A stretch of 10,903 bases of DNA from an uncultured Bacteroidales bacterium. Lineage in GTDB: Bacteria; Bacteroidota; Bacteroidia; Bacteroidales; Bacteroidaceae. The notes beneath the pieces are model-generated. The model was not told the DNA's origin, made no database searches, and saw only the letters and a program-made list of their open reading frames with translations. A program made the position numbers and the translations under genes. This document shows positions 1 through 8,200 of the stretch, one piece after another (positions within the stretch are counted from its first letter, which is position 1; each line of letters begins with the position of its first letter). Location of the stretch: positions 1 through 10,903 of the forward strand of contig CANBEE010000076.1 of the NCBI GenBank assembly GCA_947367415.1, written 5' to 3'.

Positions 1-34
1 GCTAGAAACTGGAGTTTGGAACTGAACAAATTGT

Positions 35-54
35 AGTTTGTAGCTGTACAAACT
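35..54. repeat. Short perfect inverted repeat upstream of the SDR gene
   Basis: An 8-base arm (AGTTTGTA, 35-42) is followed by a 4-base loop and its exact reverse complement (TACAAACT, 47-54), ending 19 bases before the SDR start codon. It could form a small hairpin in the leader or be an operator-like site. No T-run follows it, so it is not a typical terminator. The surrounding 1-60 is low-complexity DNA with recurring TTTG/AACTG words, so chance formation is quite possible. No convincing TAnnTTTG promoter element was found in 1-73; the closest is TAGTTTG at 34-40, one base short. Confidence 0.4.
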
Positions 55-73
55 GAATCGTAATAGAGAAGAT

Positions 74-871
74 ATGAACACATCACACTGGGCATTGGTC
101 ACTGGAGGCAGTGCGGGCATAGGGTTTGCCATCGCTCGCGAACTGCTGCGTAGGGAGTATCGGGTGATATTAGTGAGCCGCTCTGAGGAGCGCTTGCAGG
201 AGGCACGCCGCAGGCTGCTCGGCGAGACGGGTAGGGGAGAGGAGTGCATCGCACTCCGTGCTGCCGACCTCACGCAAGCTGAGGCACCGGCTGAACTGCT
301 GCGCTGGACCACCGAGATGGGCTATGCCGTGGAGGTGCTGGTAAACAATGCGGGGATTTATTTCTTTCGCGATGCCGTGGCGCTCCCGGTAGAGGACGTG
401 GAGCGCATCGTCAGTCTCAATGTGCGCTCCGTGGCGATGATGTGCCGCCTCTTTGGCGAGCAGATGGCAGGGCGTGGGCATGGCTACATACTCAACCTGT
501 CGTCCTACTCCGTATATATGCGTTTGCCTGGCTGGTCGCTCTACAGTGGCAGCAAGGCTTTCGTGCGCAACTTCTCCATCACCTTTGGTCGCGAGATACG
601 TTCGCGGGGCGTAGTGGTGACTACGGCGGCACCGGCCGGTGTGGCTACGGAGCTGATGGGCTTGCCGCCCAAAGTATTTCAATTGGCAAAGAAGACAGGC
701 TTCTTGATGCGCCCCGAGAGCTGTGCCCGCAGGGTGGTGAAGGCGTTCTTCAAGCGACGCGAATACATCATCCCCGGCTGGTACAACCGCTTATGGATAC
801 CGCTGCTCAGCTGCATAGGGCGCCGCACTGCCGTATGGTTTCATCGGAAGACCGCGCGGTGGCAGCAGTAG
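74..871 (+). CDS. SDR-family NAD(P)-dependent oxidoreductase
   Basis: A 265-residue classical short-chain dehydrogenase/reductase, a soluble Rossmann-fold enzyme that oxidises or reduces an alcohol/ketone pair with NAD(P). Visible motifs are the cofactor-binding TGGSAGIG (residues 10-17), NNAG (91-94), the structural Asn at 116, catalytic Ser around 143-144, YSGSK (Tyr157, Lys161), and PAGVAT (187-192) in the usual PG-motif place. Arginines after beta-2 (VSRSEER, 34-40) suggest NADP(H) preference; this is inference. The C-terminal part (about 225-255, with YIIPGWYNRLW) is hydrophobic and basic, as in the COG0300/DltE-like subgroup, whose members often act on lipid-like substrates. The substrate cannot be read from the sequence. 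Start: first ATG of the frame, just after an A-rich AATAGAGAAGAT stretch. It is convergent with the ICMT-like gene, with only 11 bases between the two stops. Confidence 0.93.
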   Translation: MNTSHWALVTGGSAGIGFAIARELLRREYRVILVSRSEERLQEARRRLLGETGRGEECIALRAADLTQAEAPAELLRWTTEMGYAVEVLVNNAGIYFFRDAVALPVEDVERIVSLNVRSVAMMCRLFGEQMAGRGHGYILNLSSYSVYMRLPGWSLYSGSKAFVRNFSITFGREIRSRGVVVTTAAPAGVATELMGLPPKVFQLAKKTGFLMRPESCARRVVKAFFKRREYIIPGWYNRLWIPLLSCIGRRTAVWFHRKTARWQQ

Positions 872-882
872 AAAGATTTATT

Positions 883-1548
883 CTACCAAACATAAGGAAT
901 CATGCGATAGCGCACACGTTGGGTGTACGCTATGTAGCCGGGAAGGCCTTGACGCAGCACCTGCTCCTCATTCTTGATGCGTGCAGCCAGCAGGAGCACG
1001 CAAGGTGACATCACCAGTAGTGCCCACCACGAGCCGAGCACGAGCGGAATGGAGAGATAGAGCAGACTGACTGCCGAATACATGGGATGGCGCACAATAC
1101 CATACAGACCCGTATCGATGACGCGCTGCCCCTGCTGCACCTCGACCACACGCGAAAGATAGACATTCTCGCGCAACACCTCGGCATAGAGCGCATAGCT
1201 TACGAGCAATGCTATAGAGGCGATGACGACAACGACGGATGAAACGTGGCTCCAACCGAACCGGAAGTCGAGCCCTGCCACAATGAACGAACCTACGAGA
1301 AGCAGTCCCGACAGTGCCACCACGCCCCGCTGCTCCTTCTCACGCTCCTTCATCTCCAAGCGCTTGCGCAGCAACTCGGGATTCTTAACCAATAATACCA
1401 CTCCCATAATGAGGATAGGGATGAAGAGCAGTGCCATGAAAAGCCATGCACCGGGATAGTGCCATGAGCCGGCAGGGAGGAAGAGCATGGCGCCTGTAAT
1501 GGCCAGACCAAGAAGGAAGGCGGTAAGAGTGCGTAAGAGTAGTTTCAT
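883..1548 (-). CDS. ICMT-like integral membrane methyltransferase family protein
   Basis: A 221-residue membrane protein with hydrophobic segments at about 5-25, 33-54, 78-93, 103-122 and 158-188. The C-terminal half carries the signature of the isoprenylcysteine carboxyl methyltransferase / phospholipid methyltransferase superfamily: DTGLYGIVRHPMYS (145-158, with RHPMY at 153-157), then a polar RIKNEEQVL (190-198, paired Glu at 194-195) and GYIAYTQRVRYRMIP (204-218). In characterised relatives these regions bind S-adenosylmethionine. Bacteria do not prenylate proteins in the eukaryotic way, so the substrate is unknown; a lipid or small molecule is plausible. It follows the DUF3784 gene on the same strand with a 19-base gap, so the two are probably co-transcribed. 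No clear terminator lies downstream; its stop faces that of the SDR gene. Confidence 0.88.
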   Translation of the reverse strand: MKLLLRTLTAFLLGLAITGAMLFLPAGSWHYPGAWLFMALLFIPILIMGVVLLVKNPELLRKRLEMKEREKEQRGVVALSGLLLVGSFIVAGLDFRFGWSHVSSVVVVIASIALLVSYALYAEVLRENVYLSRVVEVQQGQRVIDTGLYGIVRHPMYSAVSLLYLSIPLVLGSWWALLVMSPCVLLLAARIKNEEQVLRQGLPGYIAYTQRVRYRMIPYVW

Positions 1549-1567
1549 CGGAAGACGGAGCAGTGGT

Positions 1568-1918
1568 CTATTTCTTCATTGCCCAAGTATTGGCCAAAAT
1601 CAAGGTTACAATAACTAATATTATGGTGGAAACGACAAACAGACCACGACCCATAATGTCCATGTCCCGTAATGCTATTAGGCATGCCAATAAGATAAAG
1701 ATAGAACCCACAAGGAAACGCAAGCGCTTGATGTTGCATTTCTCTTTCTCTTCTTCGCTGGCGGTGTTGTAACCCGCTATCAAGATGTCACCTTTGCCTG
1801 TGAAGAGAATGATTGCAAAGAATAGACTTGCCAATGCATAACCTGCTACACCTCCGATAAGTGTATTTAGAAGAGCGGTAACTACGATGAAAAGCAGTAT
1901 GATAAGGAAGTTTCTCAT
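1568..1918 (-). CDS. DUF3784-like small membrane protein
   Basis: A 116-residue protein with hydrophobic segments at about 4-20, 24-40, 68-84 and 93-111 and a polar loop between the second and third. That loop carries GKGDILIAGYNTASEEEKEK (41-60), which matches the hallmark of DUF3784 family proteins (glycine-rich turn, AGYNT, then an acidic/lysine helix). The family is common in Firmicutes and Bacteroidetes and has no established function. It is the first gene of a likely two-gene unit with the ICMT-like gene, behind a strong promoter match at 1939-1969. By eye it is less GC-rich than the flanking SDR and hydrolase genes. Start: the ATG at 1918, about 20 bases downstream of the -7 element, giving a very short leader. 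Confidence 0.85.
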   Translation of the reverse strand: MRNFLIILLFIVVTALLNTLIGGVAGYALASLFFAIILFTGKGDILIAGYNTASEEEKEKCNIKRLRFLVGSIFILLACLIALRDMDIMGRGLFVVSTIILVIVTLILANTWAMKK

Positions 1919-1938
1919 TGTGTAAAGGATTTATGGTG

Positions 1939-1969
1939 CAAATATAAAGAAAATTAATAGAAAACCAAA
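1939..1969 (-). promoter_or_regulatory. Bacteroidetes-type promoter for the DUF3784/ICMT-like unit
   Basis: Read on the minus strand, TTTG (1969-1966) is followed by exactly 19 bases and then TATATTTG (1946-1939). This fits the published Bacteroides primary-sigma consensus (-33 TTTG, -7 TAnnTTTG) at both elements and in spacing. Transcription would begin a few bases downstream, leaving a leader of roughly 15 bases before the ATG at 1918. Confidence 0.75.
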
Positions 1970-2042
1970 CGATTGATGCAAATTACGCAATAAAAACGCG
2001 GAATTGCAAATGGGGTGGGGTAGAGATGTGGCAGTGTAGAAA

Positions 2043-2058
2043 TATTTTTGTACATTTA
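2043..2058 (+). promoter_or_regulatory. Probable promoter -7 region for the hydrolase/TrmH-family unit
   Basis: TATTTTTG (2043-2050) matches the Bacteroidetes -7 consensus TAnnTTTG exactly, and an overlapping second candidate TACATTTA (2051-2058) matches at 7 of 8 positions. Neither has a good TTTG at the right distance; TGTG at 2027-2030 lies 20 bases before the second candidate. The hydrolase start codon is at 2086, so the leader would be about 25-35 bases. The region is back to back with the minus-strand promoter at 1939-1969. Confidence 0.5.
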
Positions 2059-2085
2059 CGGCCAAAACAATAAACAACGCCTATT

Positions 2086-2925
2086 ATGAAAACGCGAAGC
2101 TTCTTATTTGCTCTCGGCATGGTGCTGTGCACGTCACTGCTGGCGCAGCCCATTAGCGCATCGGATAATAAATCCGTTGCAAAGGAAGATACACTTTGGA
2201 TACGCAACGGAGAGCGTCACCTATATGGTGTGCTCAGTCGCCCCGCACATGCCAAAGGCAAGATGCCTGTAGCCATCATTGCCCACGGATTCAACGGTAC
2301 GCACCACTTTGGCCGCAACTATTTCGAAACACTCAACAAACTGGGCTATCAAGTATATACCTTCGACTTTGCTTGTGGTTCGGTCAACAGCCGTAGCGAC
2401 AACAACACGATGAACATGTCAATCCTGGACGAGCAGAGCGACCTCGAGGCCATCGTGCGCTACTTCAAGCAGCAGCCTGACGTGGATGCCAATCGTATCG
2501 TGCTCATCGGTGAGAGCCAGGGCGGACTCGTATCGGCACTCACGGCGGCAAGTATGCCCAAGGACATAAGCCGCACCATACTCATCTTCCCCGCACTGTG
2601 CATCCCCGACAACTGGACAGCCCGCTATCCCAATCTGAGCGATATCCCCGACACCACACGCCTGTGGAATGTGCCTATGGGTCGCCGCTTCTTCACCGAA
2701 GTGCGCGATATCGATGTCTTCAAGCGTATAGGTAAGTACAAGCGCCCAGTGCTCATCGTGCAGGGCGATAAAGACCCTGTCGTATCAATGAAGGACTCTG
2801 AGCGTGCCGTAAAGATATATAAGGATGCCCGCCTGCACGTCATCCCCGGAGCAGGCCACGGATTCAAACCGAAAGAGTTTGAGGAGTCGCTGCAGCAGAT
2901 TACGCTGTTCCTCAAGGAAGATTAA
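2086..2925 (+). CDS. Secreted alpha/beta hydrolase (esterase-like)
   Basis: A 279-residue serine hydrolase. Residues 1 to about 25 form a signal peptide (basic MKTR, hydrophobic core, LLAQPISA before the mature chain), so it is probably periplasmic or exported. Cys15 is not in a proper lipobox, so a lipoprotein is unlikely. Alpha/beta-hydrolase landmarks follow in order: oxyanion-hole HGFNG (67-71), nucleophile elbow GESQGG (142-147, Ser144), acid in GDKDPVV (Asp230), and catalytic His in GAGHGF (His258). A full Ser-Asp-His triad is therefore present. The HGF...GESQGG layout and overall size resemble single-domain cinnamoyl/feruloyl esterases such as Est1E-type enzymes, but Hydrolase_4/S9-like family members look alike, so the substrate is inference. 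It is the first gene of a pair, with 12 bases to the TrmH-family gene. Confidence 0.92.
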   Translation: MKTRSFLFALGMVLCTSLLAQPISASDNKSVAKEDTLWIRNGERHLYGVLSRPAHAKGKMPVAIIAHGFNGTHHFGRNYFETLNKLGYQVYTFDFACGSVNSRSDNNTMNMSILDEQSDLEAIVRYFKQQPDVDANRIVLIGESQGGLVSALTAASMPKDISRTILIFPALCIPDNWTARYPNLSDIPDTTRLWNVPMGRRFFTEVRDIDVFKRIGKYKRPVLIVQGDKDPVVSMKDSERAVKIYKDARLHVIPGAGHGFKPKEFEESLQQITLFLKED

Positions 2926-2937
2926 AAGAATAAAGCT

Positions 2938-3738
2938 ATGCCCATTATCCATATCACATCACTCACACATCCTGGTGTAGAGGTTTTCAGCACGCTCACC
3001 GAGGCACAGCTGCGCCGCGAGCTTGAGCCCGACAAGGGAATCTTCATTGCCGAAAGTCCCAAGGTAATCCGTGTGGCTCTCGATGCAGGCTATGAGCCAT
3101 TGGCCTTGCTGTGCGAGGAGCGGCATATCGCAGGCGATGCGGCCGACATCATTGCTCGTTGTCCCGATATTCCTGTTTATACTGGCAGTCGCGACCTGCT
3201 GGCTGCACTCACCGGCTACACCTTGACACGCGGAGTACTCTGTGCTATGTACCGCCCCACAGCACCCTGTGTGGCCGATGTGGTGAAGAATGCACGGCGC
3301 GTGGTAGTCATTGATGGGGTGACCGATACAACAAATATCGGTGCCATATTCCGCTCGGCAGCAGCATTGGGCATTGATGCCGTATTGCTCACACGCACCT
3401 CGTGCGACCCGCTCAATCGCAGGGCTGTGCGTGTGTCGATGGGCTCCGTATTCCTTGTTCCTTGGACCTGGATTGACGACATTGAGGGTCAGTTGCATCC
3501 CGAAGGCTTCGTTACTGCTGCTATGGCTCTGACAGACGATTCAGTCTCCATTGACTATGCTCCCTTGAAGGAGGTTCCCAAGATGGCCATTATCATGGGC
3601 ACCGAAGGCGACGGACTGGCCCACGAGGTCATCACTGCTGCCGACTACGTGGTGCGTATCCCCATGGCTCACGGCGTAGACTCGCTCAACGTAGCCGCTG
3701 CAGCTGCTGTAGCCTTTTGGGAATTGAGGGCACGGTAA
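2938..3738 (+). CDS. TrmH/SpoU-family RNA 2'-O-methyltransferase
   Basis: A 266-residue SPOUT-class enzyme that transfers a methyl group from S-adenosylmethionine to a ribose 2'-OH in rRNA or tRNA. An N-terminal substrate-binding domain (about 1-105, including FIAESPKVIRVALDAGYEPL) precedes the knotted catalytic domain. Motif 1 is TTNIGAIFRSAAALG (131-145, Asn133 and the conserved Arg139), motif 2 is IIMGTEGDGL (218-227), and motif 3 is IPMAHGVDSLNVAAA (241-255). All three are intact, so an active enzyme is expected. The exact RNA position modified cannot be told from the sequence; RlmB-like and other paralogues share these motifs. It lies 12 bases after the hydrolase stop and has no promoter of its own that I can see. 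A strong hairpin follows 31 bases after its stop. Confidence 0.93.
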   Translation: MPIIHITSLTHPGVEVFSTLTEAQLRRELEPDKGIFIAESPKVIRVALDAGYEPLALLCEERHIAGDAADIIARCPDIPVYTGSRDLLAALTGYTLTRGVLCAMYRPTAPCVADVVKNARRVVVIDGVTDTTNIGAIFRSAAALGIDAVLLTRTSCDPLNRRAVRVSMGSVFLVPWTWIDDIEGQLHPEGFVTAAMALTDDSVSIDYAPLKEVPKMAIIMGTEGDGLAHEVITAADYVVRIPMAHGVDSLNVAAAAAVAFWELRAR

Positions 3739-3769
3739 ATGTGTCGTGTCTCCTTATTGATATAAAAGA

Positions 3770-3800
3770 GACCTCTGCTATGGTTGTCATGGCAGAGGTC
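3770..3800. terminator. Bidirectional hairpin terminator between convergent units
   Basis: The left arm GACCTCTGCTATG (3770-3782), loop GTTGT (3783-3787) and right arm CATGGCAGAGGTC (3788-3800) form a 13-base-pair stem with a single G-U wobble. On the plus strand it is followed by the T-rich TTAGTATTTGTTG; on the minus strand by TCTTTTATAT. It sits 31 bases after the TrmH-family stop and 24 bases beyond the stop of the TolC-like gene, so it probably ends transcription from both sides. Confidence 0.85.
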
Positions 3801-3824
3801 TTAGTATTTGTTGTAGATTCTTAG

Positions 3825-5225
3825 TTACTCCAAATAGCTCGTGATACTACCGCTGAGCTGCAGGAGTGAAATCTCACAGACTTTGGTGTTGTATTCAGCT
3901 ACTAGGATGCGCTCCTCAGCATCAAGAAGACTCTTCTGTGCCTCGCGCATCTCAATACCAGAGAGGTCGCCAAGGAGGTAGCGCTCGTGTGCGATATCGT
4001 AGTTCTCGCGGGCTGCCACTACATTCTCCTTCTCCAGAGCGAGCAGCATGCGGTTGTTCTCGTAGGCTTGCCAGAGGTTGGCCAGATCGGTATAGAGCGA
4101 CAGGGTGAGGTCATACTCCTGAAGTTCGGCATTGCGCAACGAGAGTTTGGCATTACGTTGCTCGCTGCGACGCTTGCCGTCGTAGAGGTTGAAGCCAACA
4201 GACACGCCTACATCTCCACCCCACTGATTGCGCTTCAGCGTATTGCCTGCACCATAGTGATTGGTGTTGTAGCCATAGCCGGCATTGAGTCGCACGTAAG
4301 GATAGTTGCGCGAACGTACACTGCGCAGGTCAATCTCTGCCAGCGTATGGTTCTGTGCCGCCATGAGCATGGAGGCATTGTTTTCCTTGGTCATCACCCA
4401 CAAGCTGTCAAAGTTAGGTAAGGTCAGCAGTTCTATTTCGTCGTCAAACGAGGTGAAGCGCACGTCGAGGCTATCTTCTGCCATCAGCTCGTGGAGCCGG
4501 ATGCGCGACGAAGCCAACAGCTCGCGCTGCTTGAGACACTGGGCACTGTCGGCATTGAAGTCCACGCGTGCCTGCTGCAGGTCGAGGCGTGAGAGCGAAC
4601 CTATCATCCAGCGCTCGTGTACGATGCGGAGTCGTTCGCGTGAGAGTTTAACTGCCGATACATAGTTGCGCAAGCGCTGACGTTGCTGTACAAAGTTATA
4701 GTACTCGGCCGTAAGCTCGGCGATATAGTCCTCTACGGCAATGCGTGTCTGGGTCGAAGAGAGTAGCCGCAGCTCACGCAGGCGAGCATAGTTGGCCTGC
4801 AGCTGGAAACCATTGAATACCGTCCACGACACATCTACACCCGCATTGAGCCCGTCATCGTATATTCCCCGGCTCTGTACGGCATCGCCCTCGCGAGGCA
4901 CTACATTGTTGCTGTATGCAGAACCATTATATCCGGCCGATAGGCTCACCGAAGGCAACAGACCTGCATTCTCCATCGTGGCATTGTTGGCAGCCATCTG
5001 CTCCTGATTACGCACGATACGAAGCGAATAGTTCTTTTCTAATCCCTTCTCCAAGCACTCTTGCAACGTGGTAGGAGTAGCATCTTTCGATGATTGCAGA
5101 GTTTCGCTCTGGAGGGTGGAGAGGATGGAGGTGGAGTCAGGGGCTGACAATTGAGAATTTGCATTGGCTCCATCGACTCCAAGCGTGAGCAGCGCTGCTG
5201 CTACATATATATATAGGTGTCTCAT
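3825..5225 (-). CDS. TolC-family outer-membrane efflux protein
   Basis: A 466-residue outer-membrane factor forming the exit duct of a tripartite exporter. Residues 1 to about 22 are a signal peptide (ending GANA) with no lipobox. A Ser/Thr-rich stretch follows (24-52), then the first TolC helix (TLQECLEKGLEKNYSL, 53-68). The family's internal duplication is visible: VHERWMIGSLSRLDLQQAR (202-220) corresponds to AHERYLLGDLSGIEMREAQ (412-430), each near the end of a long helical repeat. Beta-strand-like segments rich in aromatic residues lie at about 92-104 and 309-323. Its ATG overlaps the TGA of the RND gene (ATGA, 5225-5222), implying translational coupling. It is the last gene of the adaptor-pump-duct operon and ends just before the shared hairpin at 3770-3800. 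Confidence 0.95.
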   Translation of the reverse strand: MRHLYIYVAAALLTLGVDGANANSQLSAPDSTSILSTLQSETLQSSKDATPTTLQECLEKGLEKNYSLRIVRNQEQMAANNATMENAGLLPSVSLSAGYNGSAYSNNVVPREGDAVQSRGIYDDGLNAGVDVSWTVFNGFQLQANYARLRELRLLSSTQTRIAVEDYIAELTAEYYNFVQQRQRLRNYVSAVKLSRERLRIVHERWMIGSLSRLDLQQARVDFNADSAQCLKQRELLASSRIRLHELMAEDSLDVRFTSFDDEIELLTLPNFDSLWVMTKENNASMLMAAQNHTLAEIDLRSVRSRNYPYVRLNAGYGYNTNHYGAGNTLKRNQWGGDVGVSVGFNLYDGKRRSEQRNAKLSLRNAELQEYDLTLSLYTDLANLWQAYENNRMLLALEKENVVAARENYDIAHERYLLGDLSGIEMREAQKSLLDAEERILVAEYNTKVCEISLLQLSGSITSYLE

Positions 5226-8200
5226 TGGTTATCCTCCTGTTTTGATTGGTCGGTTGAAATGTAGCTGTATATGGCAGGCACCACATACATGGTCATAATA
5301 GTAGAGATGAGCATACCGCCTACTACGGCTGTACCCATGGCGATACGTCCGTTGCATCCCTCACCCGTGGCATACATCAGCGGCAAGAGACCCAGGATGG
5401 TCGATGCACTGGTCATAAGAATCGGGCGCAAACGCTGTACGGATGCTTCACGTATGGCCGTCATCTTGTCCTCGCCATTCTTTTGGCGTTGGTTGGCAAA
5501 CTCCACGATAAGGATTCCGTTCTTGGCCACCAATCCCACAAGCATAATCATACCGATTTCCGAGTAGATGTTCATCGTCTGGTCGCCTACCATCATAAAG
5601 ATAAGTGCTCCAAAGATAGCCAGCGGAATGGTAATCATAATGATGACGGGGTCCTTGAAGCTCTCAAACTGTGCGGCAAGAATAAGGTAGATGAGCACGA
5701 GTGCCAAGCCAAAGGCGAAGAAGAGGCTCGACGAGCTCTCGCGGAACTCCTTAGACTCACCTGACAGAGCGGTGCGGAAGGTGTCGTCGAGTACCTCGGC
5801 AGCAATCTTGTCCATCTCGTCTAGACCGTCACCGATGGTCTTCCCTTCGGCCAAACCAGCCGATACGGTAGCTGCAACAAAGCGGTTGTAGCGATATAGC
5901 TTCGGAGGTGCTATACCCTCGACAAGTTCCACGAGGTTGTCCATCTGTATCATCTCTCCATTGTCGCTACGCATATAGATGGACTTGAGGTTGGCAGGAG
6001 CATTACGCTGCTGGCGGTTGATCTCACCCACAATCTCATACTGCTTGCCATTGAGGTAGAGGTAGCCCATACGCTGACCGCTAAGTCCATATTGCAAGGT
6101 CTGCGCAATGTCGCGGGTGTTCACACCCATCAAGTTGGCTTTCTCGCGATTGATCTGGATGCGTACCTCAGGCTTGCTGAACTTGAGGTTCACGTCGGCC
6201 ATCTGGAAGGTGGGGTTCTCATACACACGGGTCATAAACTCGGGCAACACTTCGGCCAGCTTCTCTATGCTAGTCGCCTGCAGCACATACTGCACGGGCA
6301 TACCGCCACGGCGGCCACCGAAGGTCGACTGCTGCTGTACGAACGAGCGGGCACCCGTCTTTTTCTGCACTGCCTTGGAGAGTTGCTCGGCCACCTCCAT
6401 CTGCGAGTAGTCGCGGTCCTTGATATCCTTTAAGGTAATCTGCACGTTACCCGAACCGCTCGACACACGTGCTGTGATAAACTCGGCATCGGGCATGATG
6501 GAGTCGGCCAGGCGGCTAATCTCTTCCGTATAGTCACGCATATATTCATAGGTCACACCCTCAGGACCCATCGTGCGGATGGTAATCTGCGAGCGGTCCT
6601 CAAGCGGAGCCATCTCTGAAGGCACTTCGCCCCACATCCATATACAGCCAGCAAATGAAATGATCATCACTATCAGCGCAATGGCACGATGCCGCAGGAT
6701 GAATTTGAGCGAGCGCTCATAGAAGTTATTGAGCCAAACAAAGAAAGGCTCTGTCACGCGATAGAACCACGGTTGCTCCTTGCGGCGTTTCAAGATCTTG
6801 GTAGCCAACATCGGAGTTACAGTGAGCGCGGCAAAGGATGATATGATTACCGCACCGGCAATCACCAGCGCAAATTCACGGAACAATCGGCCTGTGGTAC
6901 CCTCCATGAAGACGATGGGGAAGAACACGGCAAGCAAGGTGATAGTGGTAGAGATTACGGCAAAGAAAATCTCCTTGGCACCCTCAATACCTGCAGCACG
7001 TGGCCGCATACCCTTCTCTATACGTATATATATATTCTCCGTCATTACGATGGCATCGTCCACCACCAAGCCCACGGAGAGCACGATGGCAAGCATTGTG
7101 AGCACATTGATGGAGAAGCCCAGCAGGTACATGATAAAGAAAGCACCGATGAGCGATACCGGGATAACGATACAGGGCACGAGCGTCACACGCCAGTCGC
7201 GCAGGAAGAGGAAGATGATGACAATTACCAGTACGAATGCCTCCACCACCGTATCCTTTACCTCAGAGATTGAGGCACGGATGAAGCGGGTATTGTCGAA
7301 ACCATACTTGTACTCCACATCCTCGGGGAGGTCCTTCTTCATAATCTCCATACGCTCATACACTGCCTCGGCAATGTTGATATGGTTTGCACCGGGCTGC
7401 GGCACCACTACCACACCCACCATAGGCACACCATTCATCTTCATATAGCTCTTGATGTCGCGGGCGCTCAGTTCTGCACGGCCAATGTCGCTGAATCGTA
7501 CGATGCGACCATTGCTCTCTTTGACTACAAGGTTGTTGAACTCTTCGGTCGTATGCATCAAGCCGAGCGTACGGATAGATAGCTCCACCGTGTTACCTTC
7601 GATACTACCTGAAGGAAGCTCCACGTTTTCCGAGTCGAGAGCGCTCTTCACGTCCATCGGGGTGATGCCATAGCCTGACATCTTCACGGGGTCGAGCCAC
7701 AGACGCATACAATACCTCTTCTCACCCCAGATGTTTACGGCACTCACTTCGGGGATGGTCTGCAACTGCTCCTTCACGGTGAGGTCAGCAATTTCGCTCA
7801 GCTCCAGCAACGAGCGTTTGTCGCTCTGAATGGCCACCATAAGGATAGGTGATGCATCGGCATCGGCCTTCGACACGGTAGGTGGGTCACAGTCACGTGG
7901 TAGGAAGCGCTGCGCACGCGATACCTTGTCGCGCACGTCATTTGCAGCAGTCTCCAAGTCGACCGACAACTCAAACTCAACCGTAATCCAGCACTGTCCC
8001 TGTTGGCTCACACTGGTCAACGAGCGGATACCCGGTATACCATTGATATTCTGCTCCAGCGGCTCGGTAATCTGATTCTCTATGACGTCGGCATTGGCGC
8101 CGGGATACGAACACGATACCGAGATAATGGGATTATCCACCGACGGATATTCACGGACACCCAGACTCATGTAACCTATCGCACCGAACAGCACGATAAT

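Noticed and set aside
869..885. Small inverted repeat TAGAA/TTCTA spanning the two convergent stop codons
   Set aside because: Only five AT-rich base pairs around a 7-base loop with no T-run; too weak to call a terminator.
442..1008. Plus-strand open frame of 188 codons overlapping the SDR and ICMT-like genes
   Set aside because: It runs out of frame through the SDR gene and then antisense through the ICMT-like gene; both of those have clear family motifs, while this one has none.
1987..2007. GCAAT/ATTGC inverted repeat upstream of the hydrolase promoter
   Set aside because: Five-base arms with an 11-base loop are expected by chance in AT-rich intergenic DNA.
5205..5215. AT dinucleotide tract (5.5 units) in codons 4-7 of the TolC-like gene as a phase-variation switch
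   Set aside because: The tract is short and encodes a plausible signal-peptide segment (LYIYV). A similar run occurs inside the RND gene around 7021-7036, so it probably just reflects Ile-Tyr codon choice.
6780..7448. Long plus-strand open frame (222 codons) inside the RND gene
   Set aside because: It is antisense to a highly conserved transporter region, has Thr/Ser/Ile-rich composition typical of a shadow of membrane-protein codons, and shows no promoter or recognisable domain.
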